64,000 nt of DNA. Source: Paramyrothecium sp. XJ0827. Its lineage: Eukaryota; Ascomycota; Sordariomycetes; Hypocreales; Stachybotryaceae. A model generated the notes under the pieces. The model ran no database searches. It had not been told where the DNA came from and saw only the letters and a program-made list of their open reading frames with translations. Made by a program: the position numbers and the translations under genes. Each line of letters begins with the position of its first letter. The stretch's first letter is position 1. Below are positions 1-11,767 of the stretch, one piece after another. The stretch is taken from contig JAJFPB010000003.1 of NCBI GenBank assembly GCA_020881915.1, positions 3,100,001-3,164,000 of the forward strand, read 5' to 3'.

Positions 1-10
1 GCCCTTCCAG

Positions 11-46
11 TGTTTGACGAAAGGACGATGTTTGACGAAAGGACGA
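11..46. repeat. Tandem duplication of an 18-bp unit
   Basis: The unit TGTTTGACGAAAGGACGA occurs twice, perfectly and head to tail. It lies in noncoding sequence at the very edge of the window, so further copies could sit to the left. No function is evident. Confidence 0.9.
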
Positions 47-2711
47 TGAACAAAACTTTGCGGAGAATGAGTAATAGTGAGTTGTTTGTGTCTGGTCAGA
101 CCGTGTCGTGTTTGCGCTGAAAGCGATGTGACTCCAAGGTCGGCAGACGAGACTTGGGGGGATGGGGGCGAGGGCGATGTAGTGGCAGTGAGTGCTGATG
201 ACTTGGTAGGTGGGTAATGGTCAGGTAGCGTCGCGCAAGGTACAAGTGAATGCCGCTGCTGCGAGGGGTGCCTGGAGGTACCTCGGGTGTTCGATTAATG
301 CGATAAGGTAAGCAGGCACAAGGGCGGAAGGGGGTCGGGGGATCAGAGAACAGGAATACTGCTGTTGAAAAATAAAAAGGTGCCGGATATCAAAGAAGAC
401 AGAACGAGATGCGCCACAAGAGAATAGTTGGAAGACCTGAAGAGCAGACTTCGGAGAGTCGCCGGTGGTCTGTTCAGAGGGCGTTACCGTACTCCATGAT
501 GGGCGATGATGATGATTGACGAATGGGTTTGGTTGAGGAGGGGAGATTGGGTTTGGGAGAGAGGAAGAGGGGATTTCAAGAGTGTCGCCGCGATGGGTCG
601 TGGCATAGTTTTGAAGAATGGGGGGGGCTGCTGCAGGTGCAGTTTTCCAATACTCGTTCCAGAGGAGACCAAGTGTCAGCCCCCCTTCCCCCTTCCTCAG
701 GTACAGCTGCTGCTTCACTCACTGTCGCTGATGGGCTGCTACAGCTCGTCCTGCAGCACAACACGCAGCGACTGCACAGGACACACCACAGGGGGGGAAG
801 ACGGAGTGCCAGCCAACCAGCCCCCCAGGCCGTCCACCGAAAGCCCCGAGCACATCTGCAATCGTGCGGCCCGTGATTGGCCTGCATTACCTAAATATGG
901 GCCATCCTTCCCCCCCCTCCTCTTGGTATCCTCCACTTTTCCCGCCCACTTCGAAGGCGCGTCGGCCCAAAGAAGATGGTACGTACCCCGGCTGGTGCCA
1001 GCACACACTTGCTTGTCTCATTACACACACACTCACACACGCGCGCCGCAAAGCTGGTGCTCGCTCTCTCACTCACCCTTTATTTATTCACTGCAGGACC
1101 AGCCCATTTCACACTCATTCATCAAACACAGCTCATTCAAAACCCACTTGGCACGCCGGCCAACCAACCACCCTTGTCCCGACTCACATCCCCACCCTCT
1201 CCCACATCCCACTCCCACTTCCTCCATCGCCCCCCGTATCCGGAAAGGTGCCCAAGCCATTGCTTGGTCTCCTGGCCAGTCAGACGCCAAGCGACAGTCC
1301 AGGCTTTCCGAGACGACTATGACTCTTCTCCCTGTCCACCTCCCGAGCAAGCCTGGTTGCAGCAGGCACTGGTGAGGTTAGGTTGAATCCGCCATCATCA
1401 CGAAATCCCCCCTCCACTCGCACGCGTATGGCCCGGTCTGCCTAGTCCGTAGTTATGGCATGTTCTATTCCATGCGTAGCAGCCTAGGTAGGGCTCTTCC
1501 CTTCCCCTCGTGATTCGAAGTCGTCAATGCTGCCACTCGTCATCCTGCATCATGTTGAATCATGGTGTCGGACAGCCGTGCAAGCAGCGTTTATGCAGGA
1601 CGAGTCATCAGGCGCTACGTCGCACGCAGGACCACATGAACGTCAACTGAACGAGACGGGGGATGCTTGTGCAAAGCATGGACGTGCTGTGCCACGAGCG
1701 ACCATCAGGGACAATCGCCTCAAGCAGCGTGGATGGAACCGCTTGCTGGTACCACTTGTCAGTGGTTCGCAGCCGACCTACCTACGTCAATCCTTACCCC
1801 CATTGTGTCCCGACAAGACGACCCGAGCTTGAGACTTGCCACTAAACCCCTACCGCCATGGTGGATGGGTACTGTACATAGCGGTGGTACAGTCGAAATC
1901 TGAGCCCCTCGCCCCTCATGCTTTTCCCGTTCGTTTTCCATTTGCCAAGCAAACAGCGTCATGGCTGTGCCACGATGGAAGCAGGCGCTGCGACATTCGC
2001 AATCAAGAACACAACAGTGTTCGGAAAGCAAGCGAAGGGCGAAGGTCTGATCGCATTGCTGCCTCGGCGCAGCCGTCCTCTGAGAGTGATTTTTCAGGCC
2101 CCTTTCGTCATGCCTTGACCACGAATGGTGATCAGTTATACATTGCGGCCCTGTACGACGTCTCCCCCAATCGGGGCGTCTGCAAGCCATCCCGGCCATG
2201 CAAACCTAGAATGTCTTGATCCATACTGACTTATCAACAAGACTGTTTAATGCTCTTCCACTGTGTGGTACAGGGCGTGCCGCAGACCGAAAGGACCAAG
2301 TGCACAGCCAAGCAAGCGGGTGACATGAAAGCGAAGCCGCCCAAAGGACAAGGTACCCATCAAGAAGACCTCGGTAAGAGTGTTTTCCAGTGTATTATGC
2401 TCCCTCTTGAGCACTTGGTTTGTTCTTTGATAAGTACCTTCTACTTCACCTATATGAGTACCATTACTGTGATCGACCTCTTGGAAGAAATATGCAGGTA
2501 AGGTATTTGATTGAAAGTATACCAAAACGTAAGAGGTTTCGCCCCTCGCCTTTTCTGTTACTCACTCGCCAAGCGAAAGCAACGCAACTACTCTGTACGT
2601 GGTACCCTTCGCAACCATACAGCCATCACCGCCACCATGACCATGGCCCTAAATTTACTTTTGCTTTCCGGATTGGGGCGACCGTGACAAGAACTGCTTT
2701 AGAAGAATGGG

Positions 2712-2731
2712 CTGGACTGGACTGGACTGGA
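2712..2731. repeat. CTGGA x4 microsatellite
   Basis: Four perfect copies of the pentanucleotide CTGGA lie in noncoding DNA. It is a short simple repeat and possibly length-polymorphic. Confidence 0.85.
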
Positions 2732-5436
2732 TACTGGTCGCTTCGCCTGCCATCTCCAGCGCCAGGTGGAGAAACCCTCCTTTTTCCGGCCGGTCATGCC
2801 GGTCTCAGGATCTCCATGCTGGCGCAGCCTCCCTAATTTATTTGCTCTGAGAGAGAGGTGCTTGCTCTGCGGGAAACCGCATACTATGGTAGAACTCTCG
2901 GAATGTTCTTAGAGTCCGCCCGAGCTTGCCTCTCTCTGGCGTTTGATCTGCGAGCATAACGTCTGCACTGCCTGCTGCCCACGCACGACCATGCTCTTTG
3001 AACTTGGCAGTCCAGCTACCTAACTTGCATGTCTTACAGCTTTCACAATACACAGCTACTGCCTCCCGCTGGCCTCTTTTGAGGCGGGCAAAACAGGTCA
3101 CAGCCTAGTGGAAGGCGACGCCAGCCCCGACCTGGTTGCTCACGCCCTCTTGCCCGAGAATCTCTCAGGCCAATGTAATGTTTTCGTAAGCCAGCGGCCC
3201 GTGACGGCCCAGGCGCGTCCACCGGTCACCGGCTCTCCGCTAGGATTGACGCAGGCCCCCTCGTAGATGCTCGTTGTAATACGACATTTTTAATGGGGGC
3301 GTAATAATGTTGGAGATGAAGACAAAAAAAAAACAACTCCGCATCTGGTAGCACGTCACGGATATCAAATCGAATGCTGTGCTGGGCTACGGGTCGCACT
3401 TCTTGGCCCGACCTCTCCGCGTCTGGCCACTGCAAGCGAACGGTAACATCCATAAGGGTTCCTAGGTAGTTTGTGTGTCAACCATACCCCTGGCCGCTTC
3501 GGTAAGGTAGAGCCCGTCTCCTCCATGATCGCAGTTCAGCCGGTGTTAAGAGGCGCGCCACAGGGCCTTGAGCACATCACCGAACTGCCGTGCAAAACCC
3601 GTCCTTCGCGAGCAATGAGCAAAGCATTGGCCTCTCAACAAAACTCAACCACCTTCATCGCCTACCCCTCGAACTGCAAAGTCGCGCCCTCCGGCTAGTC
3701 CGGGGAGAAGGGGGGCGGGCTAGGCGTGCACATTACCACCTGTATCAGCGAGACGCCCAAAGGGCGGGCGTCCAATCAGCCGTGCCGGGATCCCACCACC
3801 GAACGCCATGTTGTAGCAGGTTTGATTGGATGCAACATTGGGCACCGGCCAAGGATGGAATGGAATGGATGGGATAACAAACTTGCTTTGTCAGAACAAG
3901 CGCCTGGACGAACATGCAACAACCGCGATCCCACGATCCGTTGCATCCCGCCTATCCGCGAATGAAAGGGATGTCGGTGTAGGCTGGGCTAGGCATCTCC
4001 ATGTCCATCTCTCCATTCGGGCGGTCTTGGCAGATAAGGTCAGCGGCCTTGCCTCGATCCTACGTGCGTCCTCCGGTGCCCCTCGTGGCATCTCACTCCG
4101 TCAGCGTCCGTCCGCCATCAGCCGACGCAGCCTTTCGGCCTTGTCTTACTCCAGGATCCGATCAGAGACAATCCTCGGATCCGGGATCTTCGTAGCAGGC
4201 AGTGAACAGGCTGGCGGTGGAGGAACGTCTAGGCTGCAGTTCTTGGCGGTCAAGTGCGTCCTGGAAGGCCATGTGTAATTAGAAAGCGGCCACGGAAGAA
4301 TGCGCGTTACTTCAAGAGCCGGTCAGATTGTAATACGGAGTCTTACCGAGCGTGTCTTACAACCCCTCACGGACCTTCTCAAGGAAGATGGCAGATATCT
4401 TTTTCCAACAGTGATGAGAACGTATTTCGGTTACGAATGATCTCAGCTGACAGAATATAGGGTAGGACTGTACGTGGCACCGGGAACCTAGGCGTGATAG
4501 AACGATTGCTAACCTCATTCCTACCAAAGCTACTAAGCGACCGAGAAGCGAGAAATGGACCGCAAAGCTTCATCCCCACAATGTAGTGCAATGATGATGG
4601 TGGATGTTGAAGTGGCTGCTATTTATAAATTTTTTCAAGAGTCTCGTGTCTTTGGCATCGCCCTTCATGCCAACAGGTTGTAAATGTTCCATATCAGCTT
4701 CCTAAGGTACTCTTCTGGTACCCACTGGCACTGTTAAAAATGGGCCGGTCCTTCGATCAAATGTTTGGCAGGCATGCCAATCAGCTACTAGGCACTTTAC
4801 CTACTATCTTCAAACAACCAAGGTATCCTCCCCAACCCTGTTTTCTGGATTAGTTGCAAGGAGATACACGCCTGCAACGTCCATGACGACGTCGACTATG
4901 ATTTCCACACTCTCGTAACGTAGGGCAGCTGCTTCACGGTCGTTTCTGACTCGGCGGAACACTTGGGTCCCAGCTGTTCGCGGTGCACTGCTCTCAACCA
5001 GTTGTCGAACATAGAGTTGCTCACCACAATCTCCTGTCTATATCTTCACGCGTTGTTGATGAGTATCTATCATGGAGTTCTCAGACCTGCTTTCTTGACA
5101 GGCAGTGACTGTAAAGGTTCGCATGCCTCCCATGTTCATTTTGCACTGCCCCCAACTGCACACAGCGATTGGCGCACCTTCAACCTGACCAGATTCATAA
5201 ACCCGCAGCGCATTCAACCAACACTCTGAAGCCCCTAGCCACCCCAGGTTATCGGATGAGGGACTCGAGTGAAATAGCTGTGAGTTTGTTGCTGCCGAAC
5301 ATTCTGCCTGGCCGTGGAGTCACTCGGCCTGCATTAGGACCGAGTCAAAGAACCAACAACACGAGGCACAGAAAATAAACATGTATATATTGTAGCTCCC
5401 GCATCAAAAATCGTCTTTGGCTCCCCTCAAAGCAAA

Positions 5437-8400
5437 ATGGCGACTTCAGGTAACATGGCCAATGGCACGGCCTACGACCTGTTGGTCGTGATGGACGCCA
5501 CGGGATCCATGACTCAATGCATCAGTGCCCTCAATCATTCATTGCCCCAAATTGTTAGCATGTCAGCCCTGACGGACTGTTTCCAGCGCATTGGAGTCGT
5601 TGCGTATCGAGACTACTGTATTTCTCGACTCACCGAGTGGTCGGGATGGTGCTCCCCCTCAGCGTCCTACGCTGGCCCTGATCTGGTGACCCAGGACCAT
5701 GTGCTGTCCATGGCTCGCAAGATCCAGGACATGGGAAACTCGGACTGGGATGAGGCTGTGAAGACAGGACTGGCCCTCGCCTACAGCAAGATGCGTCCTG
5801 ATGCAACCACAATCATCCTGCTCTATACGGACGCGCCTCCCCATTTCCAGAAAGTAGGAGGGCGTAACTACAACAAGGAGTTCAAGCACCTGCTAAAGAA
5901 CAATGCCTATGGCGGAACAGGTCATTTATTTGCCGACTGGGTCTCTGTTGCCACAACTCTACAATCAGGGCCTAAGAGGGCCATTGTGTTTACCTTTGCA
6001 GGGTATGGCGCTCTAACAGACTGGTCTCCTTACCTCTATCTCTCGACAAGGACAAACGGATGCCTCTTCTCCTTGAGTCGAGTCGACTCGGCAACGGTGT
6101 CACAGTTAACTCTTGGTGTATTACTTACGTGGATGAAAGTAGGTAACGCTGCCGAGGTCGATAATGGTCTGGGTACAATCATGAGATACAAAGATACGAG
6201 GGCCATCGAACAGGGAGCCGATGAAACGGCATCACATATAACCAACAACTTCTACACAATGTCGCGAGGGGTCGGTAACGAAGCAGCAGTAAACAACAAC
6301 ATCGACCGTATTCCTGTTACTGTCAACAACTTGGCAAATGTCATGCACATCCGTGGTCCCGGCACCGGCGACCTTGCAAGCCGCTACGTCTCCGATGAAA
6401 GCTACAAAGCCGTGGTCATTTCCCAGCTACGCAGCATCATCCTGTCCAACGTGGAGGCCTTCTCCTTGAACCCCATATTTGGAACGCTGTGGAGGGCTGT
6501 AAGCAATGACCGGCAGAGTGAAGCTCGTAAAGAGCTCATCGCACTCTTTGGACAGCGAATGGAACGCGTCGAGAGTACGGCTGAAAATACAAGGACGAAA
6601 GTATGGGTTGAAGGATCATACACTTACGCCGCTGAGCTTCAGGACATTATCACGTCTGTGCCGAGCGTAGAGCAATTCCCTGCTGTGTACTTGGATCCCA
6701 CAACGACATTTGGAGAGGCCGAGGAGGATGGACGACCTGTGAAAAAGTTTTCAATAGCCGAGTTGTTGGAAGTTGAACGATCCTGCGAGCAGCGTGTCCT
6801 TCAGCGTCTGGGTAAGGTGCTGACCCAGCTGAGATATGTGGTAAGGTGGGAAGATCTGCCGAACCACATCAAAGCCGCCGACGCCGACCAAGTGCCCCGA
6901 ATACCTCTGGCATTGGCCCTCGACAAGCATGGTCGCCAGTTTTGGAAACTGCTGCTCCATACTGTCGTTCCTGGAACGAGGTTATCCCTCCGTCCTGCTG
7001 CGGTGTTGGCAGCGCTGGCCTTACGTATGGGCAAGGTCGCGTTGCGGGACGTGGCCGATAGGGAGTTGATAGCTTTCCGAGAGCGGTGGAATAGTCTAGA
7101 GCATCCCGAAACGTGGAGCATAGGGTGTCTCGGGTTGCTCTTGGACGCGGATCGAGATTACGAGAGCCGTGCAGAGAAGGGTCTTACGGTTAGAGCCACC
7201 TCCGAGGATAGCATATTGAAGGAAGGAGATCGCCGATTGCTCCAAACCTTGGTGGACTACAAAATGTTGGAGTTGAATCTCAAGACTACGCTGCAAGCCA
7301 CGACCGGGTGGACGCCAAAGAAGTCCAAGGTAGCCCTTGGACCTGTGGTTGTGTGCCGCGAGTGCAAGAAGCCTCGATCTGTCACCGCGATGGCTCGCGG
7401 AGGAATATGTGGTCTTTGCAACACGTTAAGTCTGGGGACCTGCCAATGCGCAGGCCGCACATTGCACAAGACTCAGCAGCGTGCCCCGCGAGAAAATGTC
7501 GACAAGGATCACAGCGAGCTTACCCAAGGGTACTGGGTTGAGTGTGGCCGGCAGGAATGCCGTGCGCAATATGTCGTGCACAACCCGGAGTTCCTGAATG
7601 TGCGAGCCAAGTGCTTCTACTGCCGCCAAGGTGATGGGAAATCCGCCTTCGGGATGGCCCCAGTGGTGGAGTGCTCGAAATGTTTGAACAAAATCATCTG
7701 GCCTGAAGAATATCGCCCGAGAGGGTTCGATGCGAGCAAGTTCAAGTGCCCGGCCTGCACATCCAAATTGGCCACAATCATTACGCAGGAAACAACAGCT
7801 GAGGCTTTAAGCCGGGAAAATGGTACGACATGGATGTTGCAGAATGACAGCGGAGCAATTCAGGAGCCTCTCGATGGACGGTCTCTCTTCTACACAGCTT
7901 CTCACTGCGACCTGGCGGGCCTGTTTGACAGAGTCAAGATTGTCCCGGAAGCGACCGAACCACTCACCATCTCCGGGAAACGGGTGATAAATCAAGACGA
8001 GTTGAGGGCCTCGCTAAGAGATTGGGTGCTGTCGCGGCGGACAGAATCGGGCGTCTGTAGCCTGTGCTTCGAAGACGGACGCAAATCAGACCTGCAAGAG
8101 GCCTGTGGCCGTTCTGGCTGCCATCAAATGATTTGCGGTGGCTGCAAGAAGGCCTGGTACGGAATCAACCGCAGAGGATGCCTTATCAACGTTGCTGCAC
8201 TGTCTTGCCCGTTCTGCCGCCGACAGCCATCAGCCAAAGCCGTGAGCGGGTTCGACCTGGCCAGGCTGGGAGATGCCCGCACAGCAGGTGTAGAAGCAGA
8301 CGCATGGGTCCACGCCTGGTGTGATGGATGCGGCTACGCCAAACGGTACGTGAAACGGGTGCGTGCATCGGGCGCGCCTCCCGAGTTATCGCTCTGGCAA

Positions 8401-8504
8401 TGCGAGGAGTGCGAGCAGTATCGGCGGGCGAGAGCGCTCTCAGAGTCGCGGCCTGACAAAGGGTCACGACCAGAGAGTGCCTGGGCTGCGGTGTCATGAC
8501 ATAG
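5437..8504 (+). CDS. von Willebrand A domain plus RING/IBR-like zinc-finger protein, 3' end degenerate
   Basis: An uninterrupted frame runs from 5437 to a stop at 8497-8499 (1020 codons). The N-terminus is a vWA fold with a MIDAS motif, D-A-T-G-S at residues 20-24. From about residue 637 there are repeated CxxC pairs (V-C-R-E-C, C-G-L-C, C-F-Y-C, C-S-K-C, C-P-A-C). A RING-like domain follows at about 873-925 (C-S-L-C ... C-H-Q-M-I-C-G-G-C ... C-P-F-C), then an IBR-like segment (C-D-G-C ... C-E-E-C) at about 958-990. I prefer a spliced end: intron 8418-8473 (GTATCG donor, CTGAC branch, CCAG acceptor, 56 nt) joins E-E-C-E-Q to E-C-L-G-C-G-V-M-T and a TAG at 8502-8504, giving 1003 residues. That continuation looks like the start of a RING2 finger, so the family is probably an RBR-type ubiquitin ligase fused to vWA. 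The remaining finger is broken (next entry). A ligase role is inference; without RING2 the protein may lack catalysis. Confidence 0.75.
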
Positions 8505-8710
8505 AAGACGAGCGGGCGGGACCATACAACCTGCCTATGCGGTGCTCATTGATGCTACGCATACGGCAAGGCGGTAAGGTAGATGAGAATAAGATTTATG
8601 TGCACATGTCCCAAGAGCACGGAGGCCTGTGGCAGACCAGTATGGACGACGACTCGGAGTCAGAGGCCGGTTCGGAGTCCGAGTTGGATGGGGTTGAAGA
8701 GGTAAGGTAG
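8505..8710 (+). pseudogene. Decayed RING2-like 3' end of the vWA/RBR gene
   Basis: Directly after the TAG at 8502-8504 the same frame continues with K-T-S-G-R-D-H-T-T-C-L-C-G-A-H, a TGA at 8550-8552, then C-Y-A-Y-G. This tracks the RING2 pattern (G-C-x-H-x-x-C-x-C-G-x-x-[FW]-C-Y-x-C-G). The position expected to be the catalytic cysteine reads R (8517-8519), the expected W reads TGA, and an expected later C reads Y (8562-8564). The sense then passes to another frame at 8570 (G-G-K-V-D-E-N-K-I-Y-V-H-M-S-Q-E-H-G-G), ending in an acidic tail and a stop at 8708-8710. Two stops, a frame change and lost zinc ligands suggest degeneration. An assembly error could explain the frame change but not all the lesions. 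Confidence 0.5.
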
Positions 8711-9253
8711 GGGCGTGCTATCGACTGTCTGGGGTAACTCGTTTGTGTTGAATATGGGTTGTCAGGTTGTCTGTGCTATCAAACACCTTGAGTAAACGTG
8801 GCACATACAATCCATTGAGCCTCAAGGCTGTCGAATAGGATTGATCTGCACGGAGCAAATCTATTTGGAAGTTGAATGGTCCTGCCACATGACTGACATC
8901 CGAGAGGCTCTCTAGGCCAGGTGAACTGTCGTAGGCGCCAAACATGACACCACTCGGGACGAACCCGTGGCTTTACAGACATGTGTGTTCAAGGAACCCC
9001 TTCATCAATGCAAAGAACTTGTTAGCATTCTTTGTTAGCATTCCAGCAAGCTGTGCGTCTTTGCGAATTCGTTTCCTGTAACGTGTCATCGTTCAGCTGT
9101 CACATCTCAGGCTGCAAAGTCCCATGGCATAGGGGGTTGCCTGGTCAGCCTCGTGTGTTGATGTTCAGCCCAGGCTTCCATTTCACGTACCAAATTGTAC
9201 ATCAGCAAACGCCCATCGCGAAGTCCAACCAGCACCTCGTCTGATCCGCTAGC
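8711..9253. other. Intergenic, nothing recognised
   Basis: This 543-bp spacer holds short overlapping frames only. I see no splice-supported gene or repeat in it. Confidence 0.5.
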
Positions 9254-9879
9254 ATGCCGCTCAAGCTTCACATCCCGCCCTGTCTTCATGACCCGCCTCA
9301 TTGTCTTCATCCTCCAGACATTCAACGACCACTCAGGATCCAGATCGAAGGTCCTACAATAGCCATCGAGAGACTATTCCCAGCCATTACATGGCCCACA
9401 AATCCCACACGCCCCAAGTTCCCACAGCCAGCCGCTCCGAAGCTGATGGACTTGGCTTTCCGAACAATATATGGCAAGGAGCCAGGTCTCGGAGATGCAG
9501 TCGTGAGAGACGAATATCTTGGCTGGATCGTGGAGATTCCAATGACGTATGGACGCTCTGACCCTGAGAGATGAGCATGTCAAATCAAGGCTAATCATAA
9601 CGTAGTCGCATCGACTACTACGGCGTTACATTTGACCATTTAGTTCCTCCTGGCGACTCTGATCCAGATGTACTTCAGATCAACATCATTGAGATAGAAG
9701 ACGACGATGCTGCATATGCCAACAAGTGGCTTCCCTTTGAAGTCGATGCAGCGAAGTACGGAGGACAAATGGTACTAGCAGTACCGAGATGCTGCCAGAA
9801 GAGAAAGGGCACGCAAGACCGCCATAGAATCAATGATGCGGTCGTCGAGAGGGAGCAGAGGCGGACTCTTGCAGTTTGA
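9254..9879 (+). CDS. Hypothetical protein, two exons
   Basis: I do not recognise the family. Exons 9254-9546 and 9606-9879 are separated by a 59-nt intron with a GTATGG donor, a CTAATC branch and a GTAG acceptor. Splicing joins I-P-M-T to R-I-D-Y-Y-G-V-T-F-D-H-L in frame and gives 188 residues. The second exon is acidic around I-E-I-E-D-D-D, and the C-terminus is basic. No signal peptide or membrane segment is visible. The N-terminal 40 residues are proline/histidine-rich and less convincing, so the true start may be internal or on an upstream exon. The clean intron is the main reason to call it. It could be a fragment of a larger gene. Confidence 0.45.
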
Positions 9880-10492
9880 ATTGAAGGGGATGACGAGTAG
9901 GCGATTGTCATAAATCTTTGCCGTTGCCTAACCAGGATTTGTTATTTTTAGCAGATTACCTATCCCTTGTTGTTGGAAGTGGTAGAAGTTGTGCTTGTCC
10001 TTGCATGTGTCCGATCTGCCGGGGTAGCAAAGTCCGAGGTCACAACCACAACTACTCAGATACTGGGGCAGCCTGCCACAATCATCAATGTAATGAACCC
10101 AGAATAGCACATCTCTCGAGCAACTCCTATTCTTCACCCCGGATCAGAGCAGGGCCTGGCAGCAATAGTAACAGTGGGAAAACGCACTCGCCGAGTCAAG
10201 GCAGCCGTGGCAGCTGCGCCTAAAAATGGCGACGGGCTGTTGGGCCCTGCACTGCCAGCTGCCAGCGACTTCAGGTCGTTGTCCATTCTAGCTACCTGAG
10301 GCACTGCCGGACTCAACGCGGGTCACGACCCCTCTCATCATAACAAACGGAGCTGCTGTTCTGTGGCCCATTTCCTAGCAACCTCAGAGGAGCCCCCATC
10401 ATCCTCGCCATCTACATCTCCGTGCCTTGCCCCCAAACAAACAAACAAGACACAGCCTGGAGAGTTCGTGGCATCAACAACAACCAGGGGCA
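9880..10492. other. Intergenic / 5' region of the F-box-like gene
   Basis: No gene is supported. The last 100 bases are C/A-rich, like a fungal 5' leader for the downstream coding region. Confidence 0.5.
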
Positions 10493-11335
10493 ATGGAGTC
10501 TACTTCCCCACGCCTGCTGACCCTCCCTCGCGAGATCCGGGCCATGATATACGACCTAGTGTTCGAAGACGTGAAGAACAGCAACGTTCTCGCGGCGGGG
10601 ACCGCGTACACCCGCGCCTCGTGCCCGTTGCTCTACGTCCACCGCGCCATCTCGGACGAGCTGCTGCCTCGCCTCTACGGCGACCACGCCCTCGTGCTGC
10701 CCGTCCAGGACCCCGAAGCGTACGTGAAGGGCGAGCCCCGACTCGCGGCCGCGCTCGCCCGGACCTCGCGGCTGCTGAAGCGCAAGACCAACGAGGTCAT
10801 CGTGGAGGTGGTCCAGGACAGCGAAGAAGCTCCAGACCTGCGTGAGTTCTGGGCCGATGATGAGGGGTCCGGCGCCCTGGCGCGAGGCATCATCGACGAG
10901 CTGCTGGCGACGGCGGCACAGCTACCAAACCTCAGCACGGTCACCTTCATCTTCTGGTGCTGCCGCAACCACAGCATCGACCTCGACGAGCACTGGGCGG
11001 AGCCCCTGACGAGGCTGCTCGACGGCCGGGCCGGGCTGTGTGTCCAGGTCCAGCTCAACCTCTTCGAGTACAGCGACCCGGACGCCGGCGATGGCGGCTC
11101 CAACTGGATCCAGGGCTGGCACGGCTGGTGCGAGGACCGCGCCATTGATCCCTTGGCCTGGGCCGAGGATGACTTTATGTATATGAACAGCCGGGAGAGG
11201 GACATGGCGTTGCACTATGGCACCGACGACCTGCCGCCGCTGTTCGTCACAACTGCGCCCAAGGTCAAGATCCACCCCCGACTGCAGAGCAGCAAGCGCT
11301 TCGGCAACTACGGGGATCTCATGGGCAGTGAGTAG
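10493..11335 (+). CDS. F-box-like (2EXR-type) protein, single exon
   Basis: A 280-residue intronless protein. Near its N-terminus is L-T-L-P-R-E-I-R-A-M-I-Y-D-L-V-F-E, which matches the leucine-proline start of fungal F-box or 2EXR-like domains (L-P-x-E-I-R-x-x-I-Y). F-box proteins link substrates to SCF ubiquitin ligases; the substrate here is unknown. The rest has no repeats such as LRR or WD40 that I can see. An in-frame ATG 66 bases upstream exists, but the one chosen (context GGCAATGGAG) starts right before the conserved motif and follows a leader-like sequence. Codon use is strongly GC-biased at third positions, as in the other confident genes. Confidence 0.7.
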   Translation: MESTSPRLLTLPREIRAMIYDLVFEDVKNSNVLAAGTAYTRASCPLLYVHRAISDELLPRLYGDHALVLPVQDPEAYVKGEPRLAAALARTSRLLKRKTNEVIVEVVQDSEEAPDLREFWADDEGSGALARGIIDELLATAAQLPNLSTVTFIFWCCRNHSIDLDEHWAEPLTRLLDGRAGLCVQVQLNLFEYSDPDAGDGGSNWIQGWHGWCEDRAIDPLAWAEDDFMYMNSRERDMALHYGTDDLPPLFVTTAPKVKIHPRLQSSKRFGNYGDLMGSE

Positions 11336-11767
11336 CCCTGAGAGGGACTCGAAGGCCTGACGTGTTGCCTGAGAAGTACCCTTGGGCTGCTAGATTGCCG
11401 AAAAGAGACATGGTTTCTCTCCGGAAAGTAGGCCCCAAAATACACATGCATCACGAGAGGGTAACAAGACGGTAACCTCAGCCATAGTCTAGGCACGAGA
11501 CCAGATAACTTCACGTAGGCGGTTTCAAGCATTCCACGCTGTCGTTGAACCCACGGCCCTGAATTTTCATGTGGCTACCAGACTACTTAGCAAAGCGAAA
11601 TTTCATCAAGTTACAAAGACACGCACAACCCTGGTAAGGGTCTCCATTTTCCCCTTGTTTACTCCTTGAGAGCTTGCACCACTCGTTTCCCTGTCCCCCA
11701 AAGAATTGATAGCATTTGAGGACGTTGAATCGTAGCAAAAGAAGCGCCCAAACACCCTTTCAACAGC
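11336..11767. other. Convergent intergenic spacer
   Basis: This lies between the 3' ends of the F-box-like gene and SUB2. It presumably carries both 3' UTRs and poly(A) sites. No gene is seen. Confidence 0.5.

Larger units (their letters stand above)
1..5436. other. Gene-poor 5.4 kb left end
   Basis: I find no supportable gene here. Many open frames of 60-290 codons exist on both strands, but they overlap, have low-complexity proline/serine/cysteine-rich or histidine/threonine-rich translations, and show no family motif. The stretch around 1000-1250 is C/T-rich and resembles a fungal 5' leader, with a possible donor at GTACGT (about 978) and a CTGCAG acceptor near 1097. No protein-coding continuation follows, so a noncoding transcript or the leader of a gene outside the window is possible. 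Nothing else stands out except the two short repeats listed separately. Confidence 0.5.

Noticed and set aside
506..1375. Open frame of 289 codons on the plus strand
   Set aside because: The translation is rich in Cys, Ser, His and Thr with no domain, overlaps equally long frames on the other strand, and has no splice-supported continuation.
5437..8499. Taking the uninterrupted 1020-codon frame as the true end of the vWA protein
   Set aside because: The last 28 residues have no zinc-ligand pattern, whereas removing a normal 56-nt intron continues the cysteine pattern; I keep the unspliced end only as an alternative.
9918..10223. Small cysteine/serine-rich plus-strand frame
   Set aside because: Low complexity, no motif and no intron support; it lies in the promoter region of the F-box-like gene.
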